From: Thereva unica
Taxonomy: Eukaryota; Arthropoda; Insecta; Diptera; Therevidae
Assembly (NCBI GenBank): GCA_949987705.1
Contig: OX465283.1
Location: 74,285,720-74,349,719 of the forward strand
Length of the DNA stretch: 64,000 bases
Direction: 5' to 3'
Part shown: piece by piece, positions 32,237-41,837 of the stretch
How positions within the stretch are numbered: position 1 is the first letter of the stretch
Layout: the number at the start of each line of letters is the position of its first letter
The notes under the pieces: model-generated
The model's database searches: none
What the model was told of the DNA's origin: nothing
Seen by the model: only the letters and a program-made list of their open reading frames with translations
Position numbers and translations under genes: made by a program

Positions 32237-33337
32237 ATGAAGTTGACTGTTGTGTTATTAATAACATTATTATCGGTGTGCGCAGCCGATCCAGACTGGT
32301 TTTCAGATGCCGGGAAATGGATATCGGGTGCCGTTCAAGATTCTGGAAAATGGATAGATGGTGCCGTTAAAGATTCTGGAAAATGGATAGATGGTGCCGT
32401 TGAAGATTCTGGAAAATGGGTAAAGGGTGCCGTTAAAGATTCTGGAAAATGGCTCGAGACCGCCGCTAAAGATACTGACCAATGGGTAACAACGGCCATT
32501 AAAGATTCTGGAGAATGGATCAACAAAGCAGCAGATGATACAGTCAATTGGGTAAACACTGCTATAGCGGATACAAAGGCTTGGTTTGAAAACATAATAA
32601 AGAAAGTAGTAGATTTTTACAATACATATATAAAGCCGATAATCGATGATATAACTGAAGTATGTAAAAAAGTTGGAGAAACTGCAGAATTCGTTGTGAA
32701 AAAAATTAATGAAGGCTTCAAAAAGGAGCATCGACAACAAGTTAGGGTAAAGGTTACAGAAGTCTTTAATTTAATTGCATCTAAAGCAGATAAGTACGTC
32801 TACGGAGCGCTTGACAAAGTGGAGGAATTTATTAATGATAGGGTGAAAGATCTTGCTAAGCTAGCAGGGAAAGTCGCTTCCTACTATACAGAAAAAATAT
32901 CAGCTGACTGCCAGAAAAACATTAATACCGATATTGCAAAATATCAAAAGGCTTTCACGCCCAAATTAAAGAATTGCATAGGAGAAGCGAGAAAAGAATT
33001 AGAGAAAACTTATAAAGTCATAAAGGACTTAGTACTTAGTGTGCCTGATATTGTAATGGATGTTATTGAATCAATTAGCAGTTGTTATGAGACTGTTCGA
33101 GATAAAAATGAATATGGCTGTATCGCAAGAGTCTCAGCAGAAATTGCCGCGACAGGATTTTCAGTTGTTATGGATGTTATTAGTCTGAAGCTATTGATTG
33201 TAAAGGCCGTGAAGAAGGTAACCAGAGGCGGTACTTGTATTTTGAATGCCGCTAAATCTTTAAAAGCAGAAAAGAAAAGCCTTACGGACCATCTTCAAGA
33301 ATGCGGAATGGAATTCGCTATTGATTTTCTCATGTAA
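32237..33337 (+). CDS. Paralogue 2: secreted protein with nine-Trp 11-mer repeats and a Cys-containing helical domain
   Basis: 366 residues, single exon. Signal peptide at residues 1-17 (MKLTVVLLITLLSVCAA). Residues about 24-133 are 11-residue repeats of the form D-[ST]-x-x-W-[hydrophobic]-x-x-A-x-x. Trp falls at 28, 39, 50, 61, 72, 83, 94, 105 and 116, then F127. The first units are almost identical at the DNA level (33-bp repeat). Residues about 134-366 are a predicted helical domain with seven Cys, six shared with paralogue 3. The unit is three helical turns long, so the repeats should form an amphipathic helix or a hendecad coiled coil. An upstream in-frame ATG (32198) is rejected because it lies in the leader 17 bp after TATA and is not shared. 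AATAAA at 33370-33375. Family unknown to me; extracellular location is the firm part. Confidence 0.9.
   Translation: MKLTVVLLITLLSVCAADPDWFSDAGKWISGAVQDSGKWIDGAVKDSGKWIDGAVEDSGKWVKGAVKDSGKWLETAAKDTDQWVTTAIKDSGEWINKAADDTVNWVNTAIADTKAWFENIIKKVVDFYNTYIKPIIDDITEVCKKVGETAEFVVKKINEGFKKEHRQQVRVKVTEVFNLIASKADKYVYGALDKVEEFINDRVKDLAKLAGKVASYYTEKISADCQKNINTDIAKYQKAFTPKLKNCIGEARKELEKTYKVIKDLVLSVPDIVMDVIESISSCYETVRDKNEYGCIARVSAEIAATGFSVVMDVISLKLLIVKAVKKVTRGGTCILNAAKSLKAEKKSLTDHLQECGMEFAIDFLM
32335..32470 (+). repeat. 33-bp in-frame minisatellite in paralogue 2
   Basis: Units beginning GATTCTGGAAAATGG recur every 33 bp and encode the Trp 11-mers. Units two and three differ by one or two bases. The antisense strand is open too, which yields spurious repetitive ORFs. 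Confidence 0.9.
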
Positions 33338-33369
33338 ATTGTTATTTAACTATTTCTAGAATAGTTTCA

Positions 33370-33375
33370 AATAAA
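33370..33375 (+). terminator. Poly(A) signal of paralogue 2
   Basis: AATAAA 33 bp after the stop codon, within TAGTTTCAAATAAA that is shared with paralogue 3. Confidence 0.8.
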
Positions 33376-33403
33376 ACATACAACAAACAGATTTTAAAGT
33401 TTT

Positions 33404-33670
33404 TTATTTATTTTTGTTAACATCCAGAACATTTACCTTCCAAAAGCAGCACGACAATTTTCGTAATTTTGTATAATACACACCGCGATTAAGGTACAAA
33501 CAAATTGGTTTAAAATACACGCACCTGGCATATATGGTGCCAGCCAGACTGTACAAAACAAACTGCGTGTTGTCAATTTTCGTTTGATTAATGAGGGCGC
33601 CACAGTCACATGTACCCCAAAAATCATGGCTGATTATATTCATCAGGTTCGTGGCCAAGTTCGTTAACAA
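33404..33670 (-). other. Cys-containing minus-strand ORF in the duplicated 3' flank
   Basis: An 88-residue open frame (Cys at CDC, RCVY, ICLY, SCCF). The end nearest paralogue 2 is conserved after paralogue 3 (LNRGVYYTKLRKL, then a stop there). Homology of the two flanks reaches only to about 33492/57843. It has no signal peptide in this frame and I do not recognise it. It may simply be 3' flank carried along in the duplication. Confidence 0.25.
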
Positions 33671-33691
33671 CTAAGATAAATTTATGTTTAC

Positions 33692-34152
33692 ACCATGTTC
33701 GCACTGAGCCGAAATCTTGATTTCGCCCAAAATCATGTGATTTCCCATTTATTCCAATGATTTCAAAGTCATTTCAAACCTCGGAATTTTAGCAAAATTA
33801 CGAACAAAATCCAAGTCAATGCTCAAACCCGAAATTTGAATTTAGCTCAATTCAGCACGTCTGTCTTGAGGGTGAAACTGCCAGTTTGACACATTTTAAT
33901 AAAACAGTTTTGATTTTGAATACAAATTCACATTTTAACATTTTTCAAAATACAAAAACCCAAGATATATAAAAGAAAGAAGCTATGGTCTTTGCTATAA
34001 GAGAAATTGCTAGTGAAATTTGGGCAGAAAATACATGAGTAGTGCCAGAAAGAACTGTCAAACGAAATAATATCAATCCAGTGCGATCGGTTCTACATAA
34101 TTTCAAAACCACTTTCCAAAATCACGTAATTTCAGCTCAGTGCAAACATGGT
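33692..34152. mobile_element. 461-bp MITE
   Basis: Inverted ends ACCATGTT[CT]GCACTGAGC of at least 25 bp with two mismatches. No coding frame. No clear target duplication. Confidence 0.7.
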
Positions 34153-34992
34153 ATAACTTGAAAAATCAGCTTCTAAATTGGATTTATATCGACATCATTT
34201 TGAACAACTCGTCGAAATGGGTAAAATTCAGCTAACTTCATGTGGGGCACGTCAGCTTTAGGCGACATCTGTGACCAAAAATGAACTACAAGTTTAGCTT
34301 CTGCTACCCATCCATTTCCGGTTCTATTCTCCAACAAAGCCATGTCGCGCTGACAAATTCGAGCTATTTTCAATTCTGCCGCAGGTCGCCAAGTGGTACC
34401 AACCGTTACGAGCTGATTTAGTACACTTTTTTGCTTTAAACTGCCTGCCTGCATTTAAAAATTGGTGATGGCGGTTATCATTTTTTTCAAAATTAATTCG
34501 TGGGTTTTTTATGTATTTTGAATAAAACAATGCAATTTATTGTCAGAAAGACTGTGTTGCAGGTATTTAAAATAATTGTCTTGCCTTTATTTAGCAACTC
34601 AAGGTGAATTAAATGGAACTTCAGAGACAATTAATTCAAACTTCTGGATGTACTTCGGTGATTCATTTTCTAATAAATACTAATAAATTATAACTTTATT
34701 TTTTAGTGAACTGTTTGTATTTTTGGGACAGGAATTTAACATTTGATTAAAAACTATAAAATTCCGGAACCAGAGCTTCTGGTTCTGTAAGCTGAGGAAA
34801 AATAAGAGACAAAGTAAGTTATTAAATTTATATCTGGGAAAGTTTTGTAGTTAAAGTTTTTTGTCAGATAAAAGTTGAAATAAAACATGGTGAGGATTCA
34901 AGCTCGAGATATGTATTGATGCTAGATATTTTAGCCGGAAACGCGGATAGGTAAGGAGTATTTTTAATTACTTTCTAATGGATGTAATATAC
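34153..34992. other. No gene recognised
   Basis: ORFs at 34173-34530 on the minus strand overlap each other in different frames and lack coding features. Confidence 0.5.
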
Positions 34993-35502
34993 TGTTACGT
35001 TTTTACAGCTTAACGGATTCGTAGGATTAATTAAGGAATAGACTTTTTAATTATCCACACAAAATTTATTTATTACAAACCAAAACACAATTTAATAACA
35101 AACACAATTCTTACAGTTCACTATAATCACTTTCAATTTAATAACTCGCACTATTAAATTCTATCTATCGCTTTATAGTTCACTTTTAAATCACCACTTT
35201 TCACTGTTCTCACTTTAGAACACTTTTATCGCCTTTCAAATCAAAACTGACTTTCTCAGCGCCTGCAAGCCGCTTTTATATCCAAGCTCCACCTTTATCT
35301 AACTCCTGGAACCTTCGTCCCTTTTCTCGAGCCTAGTGGTATGTTCTTTTCTTTTCGTCCAGAAGCTTGAAGTAGTCTTCACTTATCGCGCGGTCCAATT
35401 TTAGTTTAGTACATAAATCATTAGTTCAGACATCAACCAGAGTTGTTATCGACAATCGTTGATTATGCTTTTTCACAAACAGATGGCGCATAAATCATCA
35501 CA
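34993..35502 (-). repeat. G1 left LTR (3' LTR of a minus-strand element)
   Basis: 510 bp starting TGTTACG on +, the reverse complement of an LTR that starts TGTGATGATTTATG and ends CGTAACA. It lacks a 4-bp TCGA segment present in the right LTR and in the LTR of G2. Confidence 0.85.
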
Positions 35503-35708
35503 TTGCCCCCTCCTTAGGACTGTTCGTCCCGAACAGTTGTCCATCCTGGATCCGGCTGATGATATGGGCACAGCCTGTCTATGTGCACAATCTCCTTCTT
35601 GGCTTTGGGTTCTTGTTGAATCCTGTAGACAACATCGTTGATCCGTGTTAGGATTTTATAGGGCCCCTCCCACTGGCGCTGAAGTTTCGGAGACTTGCCT
35701 TTTCGTCG

Positions 35709-36745
35709 TTAAGGGTTGAACAGCCAAACGAGGTCACCTTCCTGGTATCCTCTACAGTTTGCTCGGAGGTCGTACCTAGTTTTCATCCTGTCACTGGCTA
35801 TCTTAAGATTCTTCCTTGCAAGCTGATGGATATCTGCGAGTCGATCACGAAGTTCACCTGTATAACCGCCAGTAGACTCGTTGCTTTCAACAGGTGTCCC
35901 AAATTTCAAGACGCTTGGCAGCCGGATTTGTCTTCCAAAAATCACACTACAAGGGGTTTGTCCTGTGGAATTATGAACCGCTGTCCGATATGCCATTAGA
36001 AATATAGGGATGTAACTGTCCCAGTCACGCTGGTGCTCACTAACAACTTTCCTTAGGTGTTCTAGCATTGTCCTTTTGTTCTTACCCGAGGGCCCTTGCT
36101 GCTGGCACAGGTTGTGCATTTACGGCACCAGTCTGCAACATCGTCTCGAATGTAAAGCCAATAGAATCTATCTCAAAAAAATTAAATTCCAATTAATAAA
36201 TCTATCTCTTATTTTTGCCAAAGTTTTATTGACTCCCAGATGTCCTCCGCCGTTAGGACACTCCGCCGATGCGCCGTTATGACACTCCTCGAGAATATCC
36301 CTTATTCTAAAGCGAGGGACTAATACCTGCATTCGATGAGAGGTACCGTCAGCGGTTTCCCATTTGCGCTTTAATACTCCTCGCTCAATGTACAACGAAT
36401 CCCATTGGGCCAAATAGCTCTTCAGGGTCTCGCTCCTCTCAGCAATGTCCTTCCATTCAGGCTTTCCCAGTATTCCTTCCATGTCAGAATTGAAGAAATA
36501 TCCGGGTCGTCGCGTTGGGCGTCTCGGAGTCCCTGGTCATCCCATCCTGTCGTTGGCTCGACTGTCGTCCTTTGACACTTTTCCTCGATACGTCCACAAT
36601 GTTTGCAGTCTGGTACGCATGGTCGCCGGGAGAGTGCATCTGCATTTCCATGGTTTCTTCCCTTTCTGTGGTCTATATTGAATTCGTAGGACTGAAGTCT
36701 CTCTATCCATCTTGCCACTTGTCCTTCAGGGTTTTTGAATTGCAT
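35709..36745 (-). pseudogene. G1 RNase H end and integrase remnants
   Basis: 36422-36745 contains NADALSRRPC at the RNase H/integrase boundary. 36168-36482 carries the integrase N-terminal segment GGHLGVNKTLAKIRDRF. A short insertion of about 34 bp with a GAGATAGAT repeat interrupts it near 36170-36205. 35709-36119 resumes after the DDE core with DWDSYIPIFLMAYRTAVH and the C-terminal GDLVWLFNP. About 200 residues of integrase core are missing. Confidence 0.8.
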
Positions 36746-36753
36746 CAGCCATT

Positions 36754-37628
36754 TTAATCCGTTCGAAGGATGAAGTTTTGCCCATAGAGATACTTGAGCA
36801 AATGTTTAGTTGAGTCCGCGATTGCCAATAGTTCCCTTCTTGTGACACAGTAATTCCGCTCCGACTTTGACAGCGCTCTACTGTAGTAAGCTATGACCTT
36901 TTCCTGTCCTTCAAAGTTTTGTGATAGCACTGCACCAATCCCGATATTACTCGCGTCTGTGTCCAATATGAACCTTTCGCCTGGCTTCGGGTATGTGAGT
37001 ATTGGTGCTTGGCAAAGTCCTCGTTTTAGTATGTTGAAACTTTCCTCGCACTTTTCTGTCCAGATAAATGGTTTTCCTTTTTCTGTTAGTTTATGTAATT
37101 CCTTAGCTATGTCGGCAAAATTCCTGACAAAACGTCTATAATAGGTGGCAAGTCCCAAAAAGCTTCGAAGTTCATGTTTATCCTTCGGTGTGGGCCAATT
37201 CTTAACCGCTGTTATTTTCTCAGGATCTGTTTGAACTCCATTGGATGAAACCACATGTCCGAGATAGTTGACTTGGTCTCTGAACAGTACGCATTTTTCA
37301 GGACTGAGTTTCAGTTGGGCAGTTGGCCCAGATGTTCCTCGAAACTTTTCCCAACGACGATGATATCGTCCAAATAAACCAGACAAGTCTTCCATGTCAG
37401 TCCTCGCAAGACGCATTCCATTAGTCGTTCGAATGTAGCTGGAGTATTACACAGCCCAAACGGCATAACTGTAAACTGCCACTGTCTTTTCTCGGTCCTC
37501 GGGGTGAATTTCGGCTTGCCAGTAGCCGCTCTTAAGATCCAAGGTAGAAAACCATTTAGCTCCAGAGAGAGAATCCAGTGTGTCATCGATACGAGGTAAT
37601 GGGTAGCTGTCCTTTTTAGTGATGTCAT
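36754..37628 (-). pseudogene. G1 reverse transcriptase end and RNase H
   Basis: Frame 37311-37628 has PFGLCNTPATFERLM and LVYLDDIIVVG, the YLDD catalytic box. After a frame change, 36754-37416 reads YLGHVVSSNGVQTDPEK, FLGLATYYRRF, then RNase H with DTDASNIGIGAVLSQ and ALSKSERNYCVTRRELLA. Motif order is that of Ty3/gypsy pol. Confidence 0.85.
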
Positions 37629-38742
37629 TTAACCGCCGATAATCCACGCAAAACCTTGTGCTGCCATCTTTCTTTCTGACTAGAACCACGGGAGACATCC
37701 AAGGTCTCTTCGACTCTTCTATAAGGCCTTGTCTTCTCATATCTTCAATCATATTGGCTGCCTCTTCCCGCTTGGCTAGTGGTAGTCTTCTCGGCGGCGG
37801 TTTAATTGGCTGGGCATCTTTGGTAACGATCCTGTGTTGAACGATGTTCGTTTTCCCAAAGTCATCATATCTCATGGCGAAGATATCACTGAAATCCTGT
37901 ACTAATTTCCTTGCCTGGAGATACTGTTTTTGTTCAAGACAACTAGTTGAGAGCAGTGCGTTTACTAATTTCGTGGCCTTTGGCTTTGGTTTTGGAACCG
38001 TTTCGATGTTAGCGCACTCCACTAATGTAATCTGTTCTGCCGGTTCTCCTTTCCCCAAAACCGTATCCTTCTTCAATCGTACTTCTCGTTCGTTAGTATT
38101 TAGCACTCTCACGAATACCTCCTTCTTGTCGTCGATGCTCACCAGACATTTTCCAATTGCTATATTTTTGCTTTGTTCCGTTTTTTCTGGTTCTATAAGG
38201 TAAAATCGGTAGCTCCCGGGATCACCATCGACTATCACTCGCACCAATTTCTCAGCACACGGAGGAAGCACGGTATCTTCACGAGCGACGACTTTAAGCT
38301 GCGAATAACAAGTGGTTCCTGTGGCCATTGGAATCTCCTTGTTGTCATATCTCAGTATTTCCTCTCCAATGTCCAGTAGAATTTTATGTGCTTTCATAAA
38401 GTCCAGACCGAGAATACACTCGTCTGTTATATCAGCTACCAGGAACGAATGTGAAAATCCGATGTCAGCAAGAACCACATCCAACATAATTTCCCCGTGT
38501 AATCGTACTGGCTCTTCTGTTGCAGTTTTCAGTCTGTATTGGCGTGCGTCTTTCAGCCATTTATTGCCGACCATGTCAGCCCGGATAACAGATTTTGAAG
38601 CACCAGTGTCTACAGTTATTGTGCATTTTTCTGCTCCAATCTTTCCATCGATGACCAGGCTGTTGCCACTACGCTGCAGTTGTTTGATAGTGGTGATGAT
38701 GACACCGGGGGCTTCGATTTCCCCGACTAACTCCCGCCCCAT
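37447..38742 (-). pseudogene. G1 protease and first part of reverse transcriptase
   Basis: A 431-residue open frame. A retropepsin active site ITVDTGASKSVI is near residue 44. CILGLDFM follows near residue 112. The RT starts around residue 310 (NMIEDMRRQGLIEESKRPWMSPV) and continues with STRFCVDYRRLND and STLDLKSGYWQ. The frame is lost at a lesion close to 37447-37490, where RT goes on in another frame. Confidence 0.85.
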
Positions 38743-38753
38743 GGTGTTAGTCT

Positions 38754-40026
38754 TTATTCGTTTCCCTGCTGCTGTCTGCGGGGAGACACGGAGTCATTGT
38801 TTTCGGCCTCCCTCTGGTCACCTTTCTGCCGATGTCCGCATTTTTCACAGCAAGTTCCGCCACTCCTATTTTCGGGAGACTCTGCTCTCCTTCGCTTTCT
38901 GCAATTCTTTTGCAAATGACCCGGTTCACTACAGTTCCAGCATTGGAGTCGACCGCGTACTTCCGTTGCATTCATTCTGTTGCAACTATCCTCTGTTGTG
39001 TGGATCTCTCTGAGGCGGACTGCACTTCTTGGCTGCTTGTTGTAGATCTCGGTCGGCAAAAGAGTTAAGGAAAGCCTCTCTTGCTACTTCGTTGATGTAG
39101 TCTTGGCCGAAGCTAGGATAAGCCAGATGCACTAACCTCTCGATATCGGCGCACAGTTGTTGTAAAGTTTCTCCTGGCTTTTGAAGTCGATTGCGAAGTT
39201 GAAGTCGATAAACCTCTTGCATGTGTTGATCACCGTAACGCATTTCCAGTGCTTGAACTAAGAACCCGTAGCTGTTGCGATGTTCTGCTGGTATTGACTG
39301 CAATATTTCTGCTGCTGTGCCCCCTAGTGACAACGTTAAGGCCGTTGCTTTCTCCTCCTCAGTCCAGAAATTGCCTGCTGCTGCTTCGAATTGGAGCTTA
39401 TAAGTAGACCATGGGCTTTGCCCGTCGAAAGTTGGAGGCTGCAATTTCCTAACTGCAATGACTTCGTGAGATGCTGTCGCTGGGTTATGAATCTTTACTC
39501 GTTCCAGGTCGGCTCTGACGTTTTCCAATTCCATCTTTACCTTTTCTTCGTTTTCTCTAATGGAATTTTCGAGTTTTTCCAGATCTGTCCTTACATTTTC
39601 TATTTTGTCATCCACCTTTTTGTCGACAGAAATGGACATCAATTCGAGTTTCTGCTCCAGCTGATTTCTCTGTTCCTCCATCGACTCTTTGAACTCTGCT
39701 AACGAGCGTTCATGAACTACTGCTACCAATTTCTGTTCATTTTTTAACGCCAACACTTCTGCTTTGATCTCTGCTGATGCACGTTCTTGCGCTTCCTTCA
39801 TAACCATCAATGTTTTAAAAAGTTCTGCCATACTCACTGTCGTTTCTTCTGTCTCCGCTTCTACCTCGCCTTCAAACATGTAGGTTTCAGGATCCTTACC
39901 TTCGTTCACCATAGCTTCTCGAAGCAGGGCGGTTAGGGAATTTTTAGCCCCCACCGTTGACAACGAGCGCTTACTTAATTCTCTTTTCAACTCCACAGTG
40001 CGCAAATCCACTAACTTTCGACCCAT
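38754..40026 (-). pseudogene. G1 gag and zinc knuckle
   Basis: The ORF from 40026 (346 residues) begins MGRKLVDLRTVELKREL, has a long Glu/Lys-rich coiled-coil-like stretch (about residues 50-180), then a capsid-like region with PPTFDGQSPWSTYK and LQQLCADIERLVHLAYP. Near 39060 the frame changes. The next frame, 38754-39059, holds the CCHC knuckle CWNCSEPGHLQKNC. The frame change falls in a region where G2 remains open, so it is a lesion rather than a programmed shift. Confidence 0.85.
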
Positions 40027-40144
40027 TTTATTAATAAGTCCTTATTTCTCACGCACAAAATTTAAATTCCAGTCACAATTATTATTCAAGTTCACCTATT
40101 TCACTTATCTCTTAATTAATCCCACTTCTGACACCAATTGTTAC

Positions 40145-40647
40145 TGTGATGATTTATGAGCCATCTGTTTGTGAAAAAGCATAATCAACGATTGTCGGTA
40201 ACAACTCCGGTTGATGTCTAAACTAATGATTTATGTACTAAACTAAAATTGTAACGCGCGATAAGTGAAGACAACTTCAAGCTTCTGGACGAAAAGAAAA
40301 GAACATACCACTAGGCTCGAGAAAAGGGACTCGAGAAGGTTCCAGAAGTTAGATAAAGGTGGAGCTAGGATATAAAAGCAGCTTACAGGCGCTGAAAGAG
40401 TCAGTTTTCATTTGAAAGGAGATAAAAGTGTTCTAAAGTGAAAACAGTGAAAAGTGGTGATTTAAAAGTGAACTATAAAGCGATAGATAGAATTTAATAG
40501 TGCGAGTTATTAAATTGAAAGTGATTATAGTGAACTGTAAGAATTGTGTTTGTGTTTTGGTTTGTAATAAATAAATTTTGTGTGGATAATTAAAAAGTCT
40601 ATTCCTTAATTAATCCTACGAATCCGTTAAGCCGTAAAAACGTAACA
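40145..40647 (+). repeat. G1 right LTR, inverted
   Basis: 503 bp from TGTGATG to CGTAACA on the + strand, opposite to the element's coding direction. It contains GGGACTCGAGAAGG as in G2 rather than GGGACGAAGG as in the left LTR, so it appears to derive from a different copy. Confidence 0.85.
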
Positions 40648-41837
40648 ATATCCAATCTATGCGTTCAAATGGGATTGAACACATTAAAGCTTATTTCGCA
40701 AATTCAGGCCTTGGCAAAGATGGTCGCAAGGCTCGCCTCTGTCGGAATTCCGGCAATGTTGGAATTTGAATTCGGCCGAGGCTCTAGTTTGCTTTTGAAA
40801 GTTGAACTTTGGGGTTGGCATTTTGTTTGCGGGTTCATATTAAAAAAAATTAAACGAATTAAATAAAAAATGTTCTAAAATTTCACTTTTAACAAATAAA
40901 AATTAAAAAAAGTCAACAAATGTTATTTTATTTACCACATTTACATATGTCATATTAAAAATAACAATGAAAACTGACCAACTAATTTTATTTTATTTAA
41001 ATGATTTTTAAATTTTACACTTTTTACGAATCACAATGTTCGTTAGCAAATCTGACAGCTGTCATCAGCTGGACTGATTGTGTTTTACGAATTCCGCGGA
41101 CGGCACTGCAGCTTGCCTCTGTAATATTCCAATATTACCAGTATTCTTTTATATACATGGCAACGCCACTTTCACCAGTAAGAAGAAGACAGCTAGACTT
41201 TAAGGTCGGCAACATTCATTGTTGTTGTGAAACTACTGTAAAATGGTTGTGAAATAAAACACCACGTTCTTGATTAAAAATAAGTTTATTGATTATTTAA
41301 TTTAACCATCTGCATAACATTGATTATATACTAAGTAGATATGGACAAACGCGATTCAAATTAACTTCCAGTTACGGCACCACGAGCTGGGGGCGCTAAT
41401 ATCGCAGGGTTTTATGCTCCGCTATATATGGTTAGTTTCCGAAATAAACTTTCTTGTTTATGTGAAAGCCCTTTGCGCATTTGAAAACAAAATCAGAAGC
41501 TGCAGCTTTGAGTTTAGTGGCGGTGGATCTAAAAATAGATTTCTATGCGCTTATTCCTATTGTTTTGTTCGGGAAGGGCAAAGAGGGTGATAAAATGATG
41601 ATGATTTCGTAGCCGATGGGTGAAATTTGACAATGAGGGAAAAAAATGAATGGACGAGACAACTTTAATGGGAAATTTGGCTACAAGCATGTTTTTATTA
41701 TCTTGAGAAATGAAATGGATTTGAAGGAATTATTTTTTTTTTTAGCGAAAAAGTGACAAATTTTTAGATTTTTTTCTCAGGTATTTTAGTTCGTAGAAAT
41801 TTGAAATTTTTAGGGATAATTGTATTACTATTGATAT
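40648..41837. other. No gene recognised
   Basis: Two weak ORFs at 40669-40866 and 41001-41252 lack any supporting feature. Near 41315-41345 a short segment (TAAGTAGATATGGACAAAC) is shared in inverted form with about 53230-53270. Confidence 0.5.

Larger units (their letters stand above)
34993..40647 (-). mobile_element. Ty3/gypsy retrotransposon G1 with LTRs in inverted orientation
   Basis: The internal region (35503-40138) lies on the minus strand: gag, CCHC knuckle, protease, RT, RNase H and integrase ends. The left LTR (34993-35502) has the orientation expected for the 3' LTR, next to a polypurine tract (AAGGAGGGGGCAA on minus). The right LTR (40145-40647) is in the opposite orientation. 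Only six bases (TGTTAC, 40139-40144) of the expected 5' LTR remain before it. The primer site TGGTGTCAGAAGTGGG (rc at 40121-40136) looks complementary to the 3' end of a tRNA-Leu. Several frameshifts and a lost integrase core show the copy is dead. Confidence 0.85.

Noticed and set aside
32303..32740. 145- and 86-residue repetitive ORFs antisense to paralogue 2
   Set aside because: They are the reverse strand of the 33-bp in-frame repeat, which keeps all frames open. The sense frame has the signal peptide, TATA and poly(A) signal.
38312..39013. 233-residue plus-strand ORF
   Set aside because: It is antisense to the gypsy protease and knuckle region of G1.
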